Assembly (NCBI GenBank): GCA_027186245.1
Contig: CP114490.1
Coordinates: 10,111,501 to 10,175,500, forward strand
From: Coriaria nepalensis
Taxonomy: Eukaryota; Streptophyta; Magnoliopsida; Cucurbitales; Coriariaceae
Direction of reading: 5' to 3'
DNA: 64,000 nucleotides
Position 1 is the first letter of the stretch, and every line of letters begins with the position of its first letter. The position numbers and the translations under genes are program-made. Below, piece after piece: positions 34,981 through 47,779 of the stretch. The notes under the pieces are model-generated. The model did not search any database. It was given only the letters and a program-made list of their open reading frames with translations, and was not told the origin of the DNA.

Positions 34981-37900
34981 GATGTTTCAGTTTACCTGTC
35001 CATAGATTTAGCAAAAGTTTAAAAAGTTACATATTCATAAATCTCCGGATCTATCTTGATTCTAAGGTAAAGCCTACTACTCGAATTGGCTCTATAATCT
35101 TAACATGGTCTGGAAAAGAAAGAAAGTGAGAATTTCAATGGAGAAATTTTCTCCAAATAACTAACAGGGCCCATGCATTGACTTGTGATGAGAAAATAAC
35201 GGCATGCTTGGTTCACATTTTTTTTTAATGAAATGAATATTTTATTTTATTTTATTAGGTGATTTAAAAAATTAAGTGGAAATTATTTTTAATTTTTATA
35301 AAAATAAAAAAAAAAGTTATTATTTTATTATCATCTAAATAAATATTTTTAGTAAAAATTAAAGTAATAATTTATTTATATGAAATTTTTTTTATTTTTA
35401 AATTTTATTATGATATTTAAATTTTTTTAAATGAATATAAAAAAATTACCACTTTTATATTTATTTTATACTTATTTTATGTGTCAATAAATAAATACTA
35501 TAAAATTATAATTTTTATCATCATTATTATTCTTATTTTTACAAAAAAAATTCGAACTAAACGAGTTGTAAAATTACCCCCATACCATTAGCAAAGATGT
35601 GAGGCTTGAGGTTATGAACAGGTTTATGCTGACAACATGCCTACCGCAATCATATGGCTACTGCTATAAGCCGCGAGGATGACAAGTTTGGCAGGTTGGA
35701 AGAATCGGTGACAACTCTATATAACACTACAGTTTCCACAAGGTGACGTAGAACATGCCATAAGGAGACGTAGAATATGTGTGCATTTAGTTCAATTACA
35801 CGTTAAACTTAACTTTAATACTATCTTACTAGTACATTCAACATTTCCTTTCAGAGATATATTTTGAACCGCTCTTAACAAGAATGAGTTCCAAATCGGA
35901 GACTATTTTCCCATGCTTAGGTCCATAGCCACTGCAACTCTCTACCAGTTGAGATATGAGGTCTTCTCTTTGACATGGCAGAAAGTCAGAAACGATGATA
36001 TAGTTTCATCGTTATCAACTTATCAAGGCTTATTACCTGATCAGGAGGATACTTCAGCACGTGTGCTGTGTGCAGATCTTCTCCTTCGCACGTATATCAA
36101 ATCTATTTTCTCGAATCATTCCAAATGTAATAAAAGAGTCACGATGGCCATGGTTGAGAACGAGGGACATGAGAAAATATTGCATCCTATGTTAATATGT
36201 TATGTATTAACACAAGATATCACTCCATTTTATTGAAAAAAATGAGGAGCTAACTCTTTAGAGTAATTATTTCTTTCTTTAAAAAATTTTATAAAGAAAG
36301 AGGAATTTTATTAATTATAAATCAATAGATTATATATTGAGATAATATGGTGAGAATATCGTACTGTATATATAAAAATAAAAATTTTGAGAATTTAATA
36401 CATATAAAAAAAGTGATGAGCTAGTCGGATCATTCCAATTGGTTTTAGTATGAAGTTCAAATTTCTATAATATTAAAATTAGACTCATATGTGATGAAAT
36501 AATCATCATACAATATTTCACATCTTCTTTTTTAATTAAGTTGTATATTAAAAATCAATAATAAAATAACACTTTAAAAATATATTAATATATTATTTAA
36601 AATATCAATAACATTAAAAGGTCTTAATTTTTCAAACTAAATACAAATCTATACTTTTCTTTATAATCTAAGAATAGATTTAATTAGAGGATTAATAATT
36701 TTTTTTTAAAAATTAAGGGCCCTCCTAAATTTGGGGCCCTATGCTATTGCCCAATTGGCCTTAAAAAGGAGAGGTAGCTCCTAGTCTACCTTGTTTTAAC
36801 AAAATAAACAACTCCTTCAACTTACTTAAACAACTCGTTTTGTATGGATTCAAAATCTGAATCCTGATCCTTCTTCTTCTTCTTCTATCTTCGAGCTAGT
36901 AAAGAAGACGATAGCTCACATGATAACTTTGTAATCCAGGCTGAGGATTTTGAGAAAATTTCAACCATACTCTTCACCTAAAAAAACAAATGCCTTAAGA
37001 ATTCAATACATCAAGATTTTATTATAATAAACTTTAATATAACAGCTTTTTTACTAAAATTATTTTTTATTAAAATATTCGATCTCAAAGTTAGATTTAA
37101 TAAACTTAGGAGATATCCTATACATGTATAACAATATATATTATACATATAAGAGAAAGAAGCATAAGAAAATAACTTTTGGATATACATTATACTATCA
37201 AGCTTAGGTTAAACATGCTACTAACATTTTTAGAAATTTTATTTTTAAATTAATCTAATTAATTTTGAAATTTCAAATTATTAAATTATTACATTATATC
37301 ATTCATATTAAAAATATAATATAGTTAATTCCACTCACACTTGATCAAATTTTAGGGCTGATTCCAAATTAGTGTCCGTACTAGGAACTGTATTATCATG
37401 TGGTTTATGTATTTCAAAACTTGAGAGATGATTGGGCAATCATTATAAGGAATCAATGATCACGATTTGATGCATCCTCGGTGGCGTTAGAAAGGGACTG
37501 AAAGCAAAAGTTTAGGAGAAAAGAAAAGAGGCCCCAAATTTAATTGTATTCACTAGCATGCCACTGGCCATATGTTATATATATATATACTATATACTAA
37601 TTTTTAATTTTCACGAATTTGTTAACATATGGTTTCAGTGTAATTAAAATGTTACACAAAATTTATATATAGATAAATTTATAAAATATAAATTATATAG
37701 ATATTAGAAAGTGAATTAACTTTAAGAATAATAAGATTTTTTTTTAGTAAATTTATTTATAATAAATTAATCGATTTTAATTATATATATTATATTAATT
37801 TTATATACAAATATAATTCACTTAAAAAATTATAATAACCCTTCTATCGATGTGGGACTCACTTGGTTATTGATCACGATTATCCAAATTATTAAATAAT

Positions 37901-38899
37901 AATTATAAGAATTCTTTTTAATATAATTTAATTTAATATATAGTTTAAAAATAATATTTCGATCTAATTTAGAATCTGAATGAAAAAGTTGAATTATGAG
38001 CTCGAAACCTCTATTTTGCTTTAATCTGACTAAAAGAGCCGTTCGATCTGATCAAACTCATGGGGACTCACTTTCTATGCTCAAGTATGTATGATACCCA
38101 TAGTTAGAACTCTCGCCTTCAAAACACAAGCCTATCTGAAATGGACTCGAGTCCCACCGCAAACCTTACACAAGTCTAATCATAGATAGCTTCCTGTGAG
38201 AAATTTTTGTATTAAGTAATATTTATGGATTATTTTTATAATTTTATTATGTTAAATAGTATTATTTTATTTATTAAAATTTAAAAATAATATATAAGTT
38301 CTATTTATATAAAAATTTACCGCAATAATATAATAATAATATTTAATTTATCATATAATTTTTTTAAAATACGAAATATTTTATTATATTATCTTAAATT
38401 TAAAATTATATCCATATAAAAATATCTTATTAAAAAATATTTGTCAACAATCAACGTACAAACAACCGAAACACAAAATTGCACAAAGTCTACATTCTGT
38501 TAATGTCATTCACGTTCTTTATGAATCCTAAGAGTTTGTCCGATTGACAAATTGATTTTGTTCTGAAAAATTAAGGGAGTTTTGATTCTCTATTAAGAAA
38601 TATATGTTAAATGTTTGAAAGTTGATTAATCTGATGTAGAATGAAAACTAAAATGCTAATACTAAACGAGCCATTGAACCTTAATCATAATCTTAACGCA
38701 TATTTAGGTACGAAATTGACTTTTTTAAAAAACAGAATGGAGAATTGGTATAATGCAAATGATTTCGATTGGTTCTGCTCATTTTCTCCTTGCATTTTTT
38801 TAATCAAATATGGAATGAAAGAACATTCTCTTACCATAAAATGACACTAAATAATAACCAAACATTCTGATTCTCAATCTCAATTTAGTAGAATTATAA
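34981..38899. other. Intergenic, AT-rich, no gene seen
   Basis: Mostly AT-rich filler. A 107-codon + frame at 35913-36236 (starting MLRSIATATLYQLRYEVFSL) has no domain I recognise and no supporting splice sites. A GGGCCCTCCTAAATTTGGGG patch near 36720 looks like an old repeat. TA runs occur near 37578. Confidence 0.45.
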
Positions 38900-38907
38900 T
38901 CGGAGAC

Positions 38908-39717
38908 TAGAGATGGCAAAATAGGCCGACACGACATAGCTTGGGCATGCCATGGATTATATCGTGCCGTGCGTGATATGGATTGACTCGTGACGTGCTC
39001 GTATCTGTGCCTAAAAATAAGGACAAAATACAACACATACAATAATGAACCATAAACGTGCCGTGTGTGACATGGATTGGCCTGTGTCGTGCCTAAAAAT
39101 AAGGACGCAATACAACACATATACAATAATGAGCCATAAATGTGTCGTGCCGGTCCATGAGCCCATTTCAGCTCATGGGTCTGTTTTAGCTTGTAAGCTT
39201 ATTTCGATCCGTGGATTCGAAAGCTTGTTTTTTTTTATTAATAATTTTAAATAAAAGAATAATTTTAAAGTGATTAGTAAAATACTAATAATGTAATACA
39301 TATTTTGTATATTGTTAATTGTTCATAATAGTTATTATTTAGTAAATTATAAATTAATATTATTAATAATTAAAATTATAAATATTATAATAAATATTAT
39401 TTGACCAAATAAGATTTTACATTAATCGAAAATATTTTAACATATAAAATGATTTTTAGAGAAAAAAACCCTTTAGAGGCGGTTTTGAGCTTGTGCCTCG
39501 GACGGGCTCAAAAAAGTCGTGCCGTACTCTTAGGCGGCACGGGAAATCTGTGTCGTGTCGTGCCGGCTCACGTGGCCTCATAATTAGGCACGACATGGCC
39601 CAACACCCGTACCATGCCTGTGCTCGTGTCTTACTTTTATCATGTTGTGTGATGCTTTTATCATATCGTGTCATGCCGTGCGTGCTCGTGTCGGTCCGAT
39701 TCATTTAATAACTTCTA
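38908..39717. mobile_element. Non-autonomous hAT-like DNA transposon
   Basis: The left end reads TAGAGATGGCAAAATAGGCC and the reverse complement of the right end reads TAGAAGTTATTAAATGAATC followed by GGACCGACACGAG, giving imperfect terminal inverted repeats whose inner parts (GCCGACACGA / ACCGACACGAG) match well. The element is flanked by TCGGAGAC (38900-38907) and CCGGAGAC (39718-39725), a 7/8 match to an 8-bp target duplication, the hAT length. Subterminal zones are dense in GCACGAC/GTGCCG words, as in hAT families. An internal ~82-bp unit is duplicated (39011 and 39093, CTAAAAATAAGGAC). There is no transposase frame. Confidence 0.65.
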
Positions 39718-39725
39718 CCGGAGAC

Positions 39726-40382
39726 GAATGGAGGTGGTCTAAGACCACAGGGAAAAGAGTGCCGGTGGGCATTTAAGTCATTGCACAATTATGACTTCTT
39801 AGACAGTAGTAGAGTTGTTAGTGGCACCGGCATATACCGATTGGCCAGTGAGACTATAATTTATTATTATTCGTATATATATATATATATATATTTAAAG
39901 TTAACTAATTTTTAATGTAACAACCAGGAATGTCAGACTGTAGAAAGCAGAGCGGTCACAAGGCTCACATTTATACATTACAAACCGACCTCTCTCTCTC
40001 CCCCTCAAGTCTCAACCTTTGTTTAAGAGTGTCTCATTCTATATTGACTCCCCTGTCTTTATTCTTCTTGCTCTCTCTCACCTTGTCAACAACTCTCTCT
40101 CTCTCTAATCTCACCTTGAATGTCGAATTCTTCTTCTTCTTCAACTAATCCATTTCCCGACCCATTTCCATTTATCTCCACTTTCCTGTCTTCTTTCCCA
40201 TTTCAGAATCACACCCTGAACCTCCTCTGTTTCTTATTACTTCCCAGTTTCTCCTCCTCTGTTAAAATTCTTTCACTTTCTGCCATTTTCTGATACAACT
40301 TTCAAGACAATTCCCTTCATTTTGAAGTGGGTTTCTCCCTTTAATTTTTATTTTTTAATTTTTTCTCTTTTGCTTTGTAGTG
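39726..40382 (+). promoter_or_regulatory. Promoter and leader of the BTB/NPH3 gene
   Basis: An (AT)n run at about 39875-39893, then a pyrimidine-rich stretch (CTCTCTCT near 39989 and 40090) typical of a plant leader, up to the ATG at 40383. No certain TATA box. Confidence 0.35.
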
Positions 40383-40606
40383 ATGGAGCTTCGCTGCTGT
40401 GATCTCGAAGTTGATATCAATGGTGAAGAGATTTTCATGGTGGACAAGGTACCCCCTTCAAATTACTCTTTTACATTCATATTCTAGTGCAAATCCCGAT
40501 ATTTTCTTGTTCTAATTGCTCTGTTCTTTTTCTTCCTTTTTCTGTTTTTCATCCACCATTAATTCTCACACCCATATTGCACTACTGTGGGTCCTAGCTA
40601 AAACAG

Positions 40607-40656
<50 letters not shown>

Positions 40657-42838
40657 AGTTCTTGTGACCATTCATTCATTCTTCCACTCATTCTAGGGCA
40701 CTCTGTCCCCTTCTCCTAGTCAATGGTTTCTGTCCTGATGTGTTTAATAAATACTTCGCCTCCCCCTCATTTTTTTCCTTTCACTTTTCATTCAGCATTT
40801 ATTACCCCCTTTTTCACTTTCCATTTGGCTCCAGTTTAGGCTTTAAAAAATCTCGCAGTCTACTAAAAAATACAGTTAAAGCCCACACTACTAATGTATT
40901 TTACCAAACTGGAGTTTGGGTAAATTGTAATTTTGGTTAAGTTAACAATGTTGCAAGAAATTTGATCCCCTTTTCTTCCTGATTAATCTGCTTGTTTTAA
41001 AAATTTTGCAGAAAACTGTTTCTTCATATTCAGGCAGATTGAGGAAACTATTTGGCACATCAAATTCAAAGCCTACAACGAAAAACCTCAAACTGATATT
41101 CCATGACTTTCCTGGTGGGCCAGAGGGTTTTGAGCTCGTATTGAAGTTTTGTTACAACAATGGAAAGACTCACATAACTCCTTCAAACATCTCTCTCTTA
41201 CATTGCGCTGCGGAATACATGGAGATGAACAACAAACCCACTTCTTCTTTGCCCCACAATTTGCTCGAGCAAACTTCTAAATTGATCGAAGAGATCCCCT
41301 TTTGGACATGGTTCGAGCTTTTGATCCCTCTAAAGCAATACCAAGGTTCAGTTTCATTTGAGTCCTCTTCAATTATAGTTGACAAGTGCATAGACTCCAT
41401 TGCTCAAAGGCTCGTTTCAGGTCTTGAACCGAGCCCTTGTCCTTCTACTTCTTCCCCAGATAGCTCAGGTTTTCGGTTTTCATGCGATACGAAAAGTACA
41501 GAGAGTACAAAAACTGCTACTTCACGGCCAACGTGGTGGTTTGAGGATCTTTTAGTCTTAAGCCCTGATTCAGTTGAAAAGTTAGTTAAATTGATGGCAT
41601 CACAAAATGTTGATCATATCATTACTGTTAAATTCCTTCTCCATTACCAGAAGTCAAAGTTTGTAACCTCAACGACAAATGAGAAGCGAAAAATTATTGA
41701 GATCGTGATTGATAATCTTTACAATCTTGGAAAGGGTAGTAAGGTCATACCGTGCAAGGGCTTGTGGGGGATTCTCCAAGCCGCTTCAGGTTTGAGCATT
41801 GAAAATAGTAGTAGGGATAAGGTAGAGAAACTGATTGGTTTGCAATTGGATCAAGTGACATTAGACAATTTACTCGTTCCATCTCGTTATGGGGCGAAGA
41901 GTTCTTTATACGATGTGAATCTTGTTCTTCGGCTTTTGAAGGTGTTTTTACGAGCCAGGATTCGTAGGGCATCATCATCTTCACCTGAGTTGAAAAGAGT
42001 AGGTTGCTTAATGGACTTGTACCTTTCGGAAGTAGCCCCCGATCCTTGCTTAAAGGCTTCGAAATTTCTTGCTCTAGCCAAGGCCTTGCCTGATAATGCT
42101 CGTGACTCGTATGATGACATGTACCATGCCATTGACATGTATCTAGAGGTATTGTATTGAATCCTGTATAACTCTCTTTCATTTTAACTCCTTATGAATT
42201 TACCTAATGGCAAAACGACATCAAATTGTGGTTCCTATATGTTTGTAAGGCATCATCAAACTGTAAGAGGTTAAACTAAGCACACTCTTTAAAGGTGTTT
42301 TTTTTTTTTTTCCTTTGTACTTTCGTATAATCTTTGTTCTTTGTTCTTTTGGTAGGCACATTCCAGCATATCGAAAGAAGAGAAGATGAAGATATTTTGT
42401 GCATTAAACTGTGAGAAGCTCTCGGATGAAACTTGCATACATCTTTCAAGAAACTCGAAATTCCCATCAAAAGCTGCTCTATGGGCCGTCCTTTCGCAGC
42501 AATCTAAGCTCAAACGAGTATTAATCGAAGGATCCGAAAGTTCAAACCATAGCTCGCTATGTAGCTTCCTTGAAGTTGGAAACAAGAGTATTATAAAGAA
42601 CAATGATATAGCATGCGATCAAGTTGTGATGTATGCCGGAAAAGTACTTGATGTTGCTCCAGATGAGAATGTGAAATTGAAAACACATCTTCAAGTAATG
42701 CAAGGTAGGGTGATGGAATTGGAGAGAGTTTGTAAGAAAATGGAAAATCAGATGACAAAGATCACAAAATCTCGAGTTTCTTCGAGTAATGGACATAAAA
42801 GATCCTCATCTTCATCCTTGCATAGGATCTGTTCATAA
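40383..42838 (+). CDS. BTB/POZ and NPH3 domain protein
   Basis: Three exons join in frame to 561 residues: 40383-40448, 41012-42148, 42356-42838. The short first exon (MELRCCDLEVDINGEEIFMV) opens an N-terminal BTB/POZ fold that continues as KKTVSSYSGRLRKLFG and LIFHDFPGGPEGFELVLKFC. The central NPH3 domain includes WWFEDLLVLSPDSVEKLVKL and, across the last splice, the family's MYLE-AHSSISKEEKMKI junction. A coiled-coil-like stretch (LKTHLQVMQGRVMELERVCK) and a Ser-rich tail end the protein. NPH3-family proteins act as substrate adaptors for cullin-3 E3 ligases, some in phototropin and auxin-transport signalling at the plasma membrane. It looks most like the At3g22104 subgroup, by memory. Intron 1 holds a long CT microsatellite. 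Confidence 0.92.
40609..40654. repeat. (CT)n microsatellite in BTB intron 1
   Basis: An uninterrupted CT run of about 46 bases within the first intron (40449-41011), likely to vary in length between individuals. Confidence 0.95.
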
Positions 42839-44140
42839 TATTTGTTTTTTGCATCTTTAAATCTATTAATTTATAAACATATTTCCTATGTAATTCTTCA
42901 TATTTGTATAGAATGGGGTTTTTATTATTATTATTTTTTTCTTTCTTATTAGCTCAATCGAGAGCTATGAAGTCCATAAATTTAGTAATCAATAAAAATA
43001 TATTGCTTCTTTTAAAATATACTCAATCAACTCGATTATTATTTAAAATAATAATATATATTTTCATTGATATACTAAAAATCACCTTAATACATAAACT
43101 AATAGTGCAATTGGTACTTAGTCTTATAAGCATATTTTGAGCATTATAGTTGACTTTTTTACGGCACATTTTAAAAGTGCTTATTTTTTAATTTGCCAAG
43201 TAGTCAAAAATGTTTATTTTTATAAAAATAAGTAGCTTTAACTACTTATAAGCATCTTAAATGGGTTCTTACAAGCATATTTTTACTTATAAGTCACTTA
43301 TCACTTATAATCATATTTTTTAAACACATCTAAATGAGCTCTAATGCTTATCAAAATAAGCACATTTTAAGCACTATTATACTTCTAGTTGTAAACAACT
43401 TTCAAGTTTATATCTATTTTATAATCATATTTTTTTAAGCACTCCCAAAAAGGCTCTAAACCACATCACATTTAGCTATAAAAAAAATTCATCACAAATT
43501 ATAAATTTCATTTTTATTCATTAGGATAAAAATAAAATTTATAATTAAAAAATAATTTATCGATCAAAATAAAAAAAATTTAAACTTTATTGATAAATTA
43601 ATAATTATTTATACTATTTATTTTATTAATATATTAATAAATAATTATATAAATAATTATCTATAAGTATTATTTATAAATATAATGAGATTAAGTCATA
43701 AACATATTTTACATCTCTAATTAAAATTACTCAAATTATAAATCCTTTCTGAAAATCAAAAGAAAATAAATTAATATTAATATTAGAAAAAATACATTTA
43801 TGTCGAGTACCGTGTAGTATGCCTTATTGCCCAGCTGGCACGTCAGTCAGCAAAGCAAAAGAAAAATAAAAAGAATATATAAAAAAAAAAAAAGAAAAAA
43901 AGAAAAAAAGAAAAAAGATGTAATAAAAAATGATCCACACTCTTCAATTCCCCCCACTCTCCTTTAAATATAATCAATCGTTCACAGTCCATAACCTCTT
44001 ATACACCTGTCGTAAGGACATAGCGATTGTAAGCAGTGTTGTTACGCGCGAGAGTGTTCTTGTTCCATTAGCCTGCGAAGAAAGAAAGACAGCTCCGTTT
44101 AATTCGTACTGTCAGTGACAACTGGATAGGAATTGAAACT
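42839..44140. other. Intergenic with a MITE-like inverted repeat
   Basis: From about 43150 to 43450 there are facing copies of AAAAGTGCTTATTTTTT and AAAATAAGCACATTTTAAGC plus several ACTTATAAGC words, the look of a hAT-type MITE with many internal inverted repeats. A purine tract of A runs broken by G lies at about 43855-43920. No gene seen. Confidence 0.4.
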
Positions 44141-44152
44141 AGCTGGACCTTT

Positions 44153-44400
44153 CCACGTGGGATGTTTTCATTGGTCACTAAATGTACTCCCATCTTTTTT
44201 AAGCAGGAAACATGTCGTATTAACTAGGCAAATAGTAACGGCTACAATTTTTCATTCTTTTAAAATCTCATTGGAAATTGTAATCCTACGTGTCAAATGA
44301 CGTGGTACAATATATCGTCTTACGTGGCAAAACAAATTAACTCCTCATTCTTCGTTGTTTGGTTCTTATTGAAGAAGCCAGTGAGAAATCTGCTATAAAA
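44153..44400 (+). promoter_or_regulatory. XTH promoter: G-box, three ACGT elements, TATA box
   Basis: CCACGTGG at 44153-44160 is a palindromic G-box. TACGTGTC (44287-44294), TGACGTGG (44298-44305) and TACGTGGC (44321-44328) are ACGT-core, ABRE-like sites within 42 bases. CTATAAAAATG at about 44393-44403 is a well-placed TATA box, about 115 bases before the ATG. Such sites bind bZIP and bHLH factors; which ones act here is unknown. Confidence 0.6.
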
Positions 44401-44515
44401 ATGACCACTGCTGCTTCGAACACCCTATAGTGCAAATTCTCACTCTCACTCTCACTCTCACTCTCTATAGATTTCTCTCTCTCACGAAAGCTCTCTCTCT
44501 CTTTGATCAACTTCC

Positions 44516-45354
44516 ATGGCGGTTTCAGTGTGGATGGGTCTCTGTATTGGGCTTGTAATGGTGGGCATGGCGAGCCCAGCCAGTTTCGACGAGCTGTTTC
44601 AGCCGAGCTGGGCTTTGGACCATTTTAGCTATGAAGGAGAGCTCCTTAAGCTCAAACTAGATAATTATTCTGGTAAATACATGGGGTTTGTTTTTTTTTT
44701 TTTTAATATTCTGCTTTGATTTATTTATTTTTCATTACATCTGTAAATTAAGTAATCGAAAAAGGGTATGATCGTCAATTTGATAGGTGCTGGATTTTCA
44801 TCAAAGAACAAATACATGTTTGGGAAGGCCTCTCTTCAAATCAAGCTCATCGAAGGCGATTCTGCCGGAACTGTTACTGCCTTCTATGTGAGTTAATATC
44901 TAAACGCTGCGTTTTGTTCATATAAATACAATCTCAGGCGTTTTATTAGTGATTTTTTCAATTTTCGTTATTTATACTGTTAACAACTTTTTTTGTCACC
45001 CCCCCCCCCCATCAACAACTTTCTACATTAATTATCGTAGCCAAAAAAAAAATAAAAAATCAAGAGTTTATTAATTTTAATGACAATTTGCAGATGTCAT
45101 CGGACGGTCCGAATCACAACGAGTTCGATTTCGAGTTCCTAGGGAACACCACAGGGGAACCTTACTCCGTCCAAACTAACATTTACGTTAACGGCGTTGG
45201 TAATAGAGAACAAAGATTAAACCTCTGGTTTGACCCCACCTCTGAGTTTCACGCTTACTCCATCTTCTGGAACCAACGACAAGTCGTGTAAGTAACTTTT
45301 TTTTTACCGTAATGTTTTTTTCTTCCTTTTTTTTTTTTAATGTAATTAAATATA

Positions 45355-45388
<34 letters not shown>

Positions 45389-45835
45389 CTTTCTATTATT
45401 TAGATTTCTTGTGGATGAGACGCCAATTAGAGTGCATACAAACATGGAAAGTAAGGGGGTTGCATTTCCAAAGGACCAACCGATGGGAGTGTACAGTTCG
45501 ATATGGAACGCCGATGATTGGGCCACGCAAGGCGGTCGGGTGAAGACGGATTGGTCCCACGCGCCGTTTGTCGCGTCGTACAAGGGGTTCGAGATCAATG
45601 CGTGCGAGTGCGAGGTTACGACGGCGGGGGACGATAATTTCCGACGGTGTAGTAGTGGGAGTGAGAAGAAGTATTGGTGGGACGAGCCGACAAGACCGAG
45701 CTTACTTTTCATCAGACTCATGAGCTGATGTGGGTTCGGGCTAACCATATGGTTTATGATTATTGCTCGGATGCGGCTAGGTTCCCGGTCACGCCGGTGG
45801 AGTGTGTGCACCACCGTCACAGCCACCGCCTTTAG
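44516..45835 (+). CDS. XTH9: Xyloglucan endotransglucosylase/hydrolase, XTH9 type, frameshifted near the 3' end
   Basis: Exons 44516-44672, 44787-44887, 45094-45287 and 45404 onward encode a GH16 enzyme that cuts and rejoins xyloglucan in the wall. Residues 1-23 are a signal peptide. The active site is [14 protein letters not shown] (residues 94-107), with nucleophile E96 and acid/base E100, and an N-glycosylation site at N104. The [10 protein letters not shown] variant in place of the usual DEIDFEFLGN marks the XTH9 subgroup. The middle part ([23 protein letters not shown]) is well kept. After WWDEPT (about 45691) the frame is lost: the open frame ends at 45728 (258 residues), while the family C-terminus ([16 protein letters not shown] and the following Cys-containing tail) is readable in the next frame up to a stop at 45835. 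One base appears to be missing in the ACAAG run at 45690-45695. The full frame would be about 293 residues, the normal length. It could be a base-call error or a young pseudogene. Confidence 0.9.
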
Positions 45836-47779
45836 TGGAGGAAGGATTTAGGGTTTGGTTTGTAAAAAGATAAAAATGTGGGGTGGGAGTGGGTTGATAA
45901 ATAGAACATGTTCTCCATGTTTGTTCTGTCTCTTTCTTTTCTTTTTTCCTTTTATTAATCAGTGAAGAAAGTAAAACAATTTATCATAATAGAGGCTAAT
46001 CTGAAAATGTTAGGGTAAATTAGGATTAATCCCATAATTTTTGTTAATTATCCATTAATCCCAACAGATTAGAGAGACTCAAGGGAAAAATAGAAGTGAA
46101 AGAAATTTAAGAAAACGTAAAAACATAAAATTAAGTGGTTAAAAATAAAATCTTAATTAGTTTTATGAACTTAGAATTTTAATTTATTAATTATTATCAT
46201 TAATTTTTTAAATTTTTCTCTATTGCACTCCATGGCCTCTTATTCTTTCCATGTCCTCTTTTATGTTCCTTCATTTATCCTTTTCCATCTATGTGTTCTA
46301 TATCTTGACACCGTTAAGCATAACATATAAGTTTTATAATTAGCATTACATATAAGTTTTATAATTAGCATAACATATAATAGAGGTATTCAAATTTCAT
46401 TCTACAAATCAATATAGATTTAGGCTAATGTCAAGAATGATTAAGACAAACATAATATAGCCTTATTGAATGATATGTTCTGCTTTTGATTTTTTGAAAA
46501 TGGTAAAAAAAAAAAACAGCAATCTAAATTGCTTTAAATTGTTCTAACATGTGTCTATATTGCTTCTTTCTTTCTAACAAAATTGTCACTATCTAATCAA
46601 ATCATGGTAGTAAAATTAACATGAAGTAAAAGATGCAACTTTTCATTATAAAGCCATAACATAAAAACTGCGAGATCCAATAATGCAATATGATAAAGAA
46701 AACAAAAAATCTCATAATTAACAAACCCATAAACCAAGATCGTTTAAACTAATATAAAAAAAACATGAAATCTTCTTGTAATTAGATATACTATATAGAA
46801 ATTTAAGAGTACCATCATCAGTAAAGAAATTGAAGAAAAAATGTAAAGAAAATATCATATGTTACTCGATCAAGAGCTTAGGAAAGGGATAAGAAGGAGG
46901 TTTGGATCGGAGACGGAGATGAGATCGTAGGACGGAGCTACTATGAACGGAGAAGGTGAAGTTTCGGGGTGAGAGAGGAATAAGACGTTTTATTTTTCTA
47001 TTTTGTAGGGGATGATGATGTGTAGGGTTTGTGAGAGTAAGTTTTTAGTTTAGTTTAGATATTAAAAATATATTATAAAATTAACCATCAAAATTAATTC
47101 TTTTAAAATTTATTTATCTAACCAAATAAATGAATTATTAAAATATGAAATCAAAATCATTTATTAATATTCATTATTTGTATAACCATACAAATAATAA
47201 AGAAACGGTAATTCCATTTTCATTATCATTTTCATTAGTGAATTAAATTAATCACTGCTTAAATATATTTCCGAATGGCGGTTAGAATTTCCTCCAATCG
47301 TTAGGTTACTTTCTTTAGTGTATTAACCGTACCTCCCACGAAATAAACGCTCCGCTCTTGTCAAGGGCACGAAGGTTAGAATCTCATCAGGAGGCATTGT
47401 GAGGTTAGTCAAATTTATTGTGGTTGAGAATCATACTTCAGGTGATACTTGAGATACGTATGACTAGGTCGATCGATCATTGTACTCTAACCCCGGTTAA
47501 ATCATTACCTTATTCGTCCTACTGCAAGATGGGGTCGGCTCATCCTTATTTTGGTACCACCAATACATTAGAACATCGCATCACAAACTAAACTCATGAA
47601 CCTATAAATTATAAGCCATCTCATGAGGCTCATTGAGTCGAGCTTCATGTGAAGCTCTCACCCAAACTACCTTTGATTAAGCATAGCAACAACTCGACTG
47701 ATTCACAGCCTCAATTTCAATTTACTAAAATTTAAATATGCATTTGTAGTAAATGTAAGTCTATGGGGTTTATGAGCCT
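45836..47779. other. Intergenic, AT-rich, no gene seen
   Basis: XTH 3' flank followed by AT-rich DNA. A short direct repeat of ACATATAAGTTTTATAATTAGC occurs near 46323-46370. From 47280 to 47760 base composition is more balanced but no domain, tRNA or coding exon was recognised. Confidence 0.45.

Noticed and set aside
35913..36236. 107-codon + frame as a gene
   Set aside because: No recognised domain, no leader or splice support, inside a transposon-rich desert.
45188..45826. 212-codon minus-strand frame over XTH
   Set aside because: Antisense shadow of exons 3-4 that also runs through the intron microsatellite.
47330..47560. Possible tRNA or tRNA-derived SINE (GGTTAGAATCTC resembling a B box)
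   Set aside because: No matching A box, cloverleaf or target duplication could be built.
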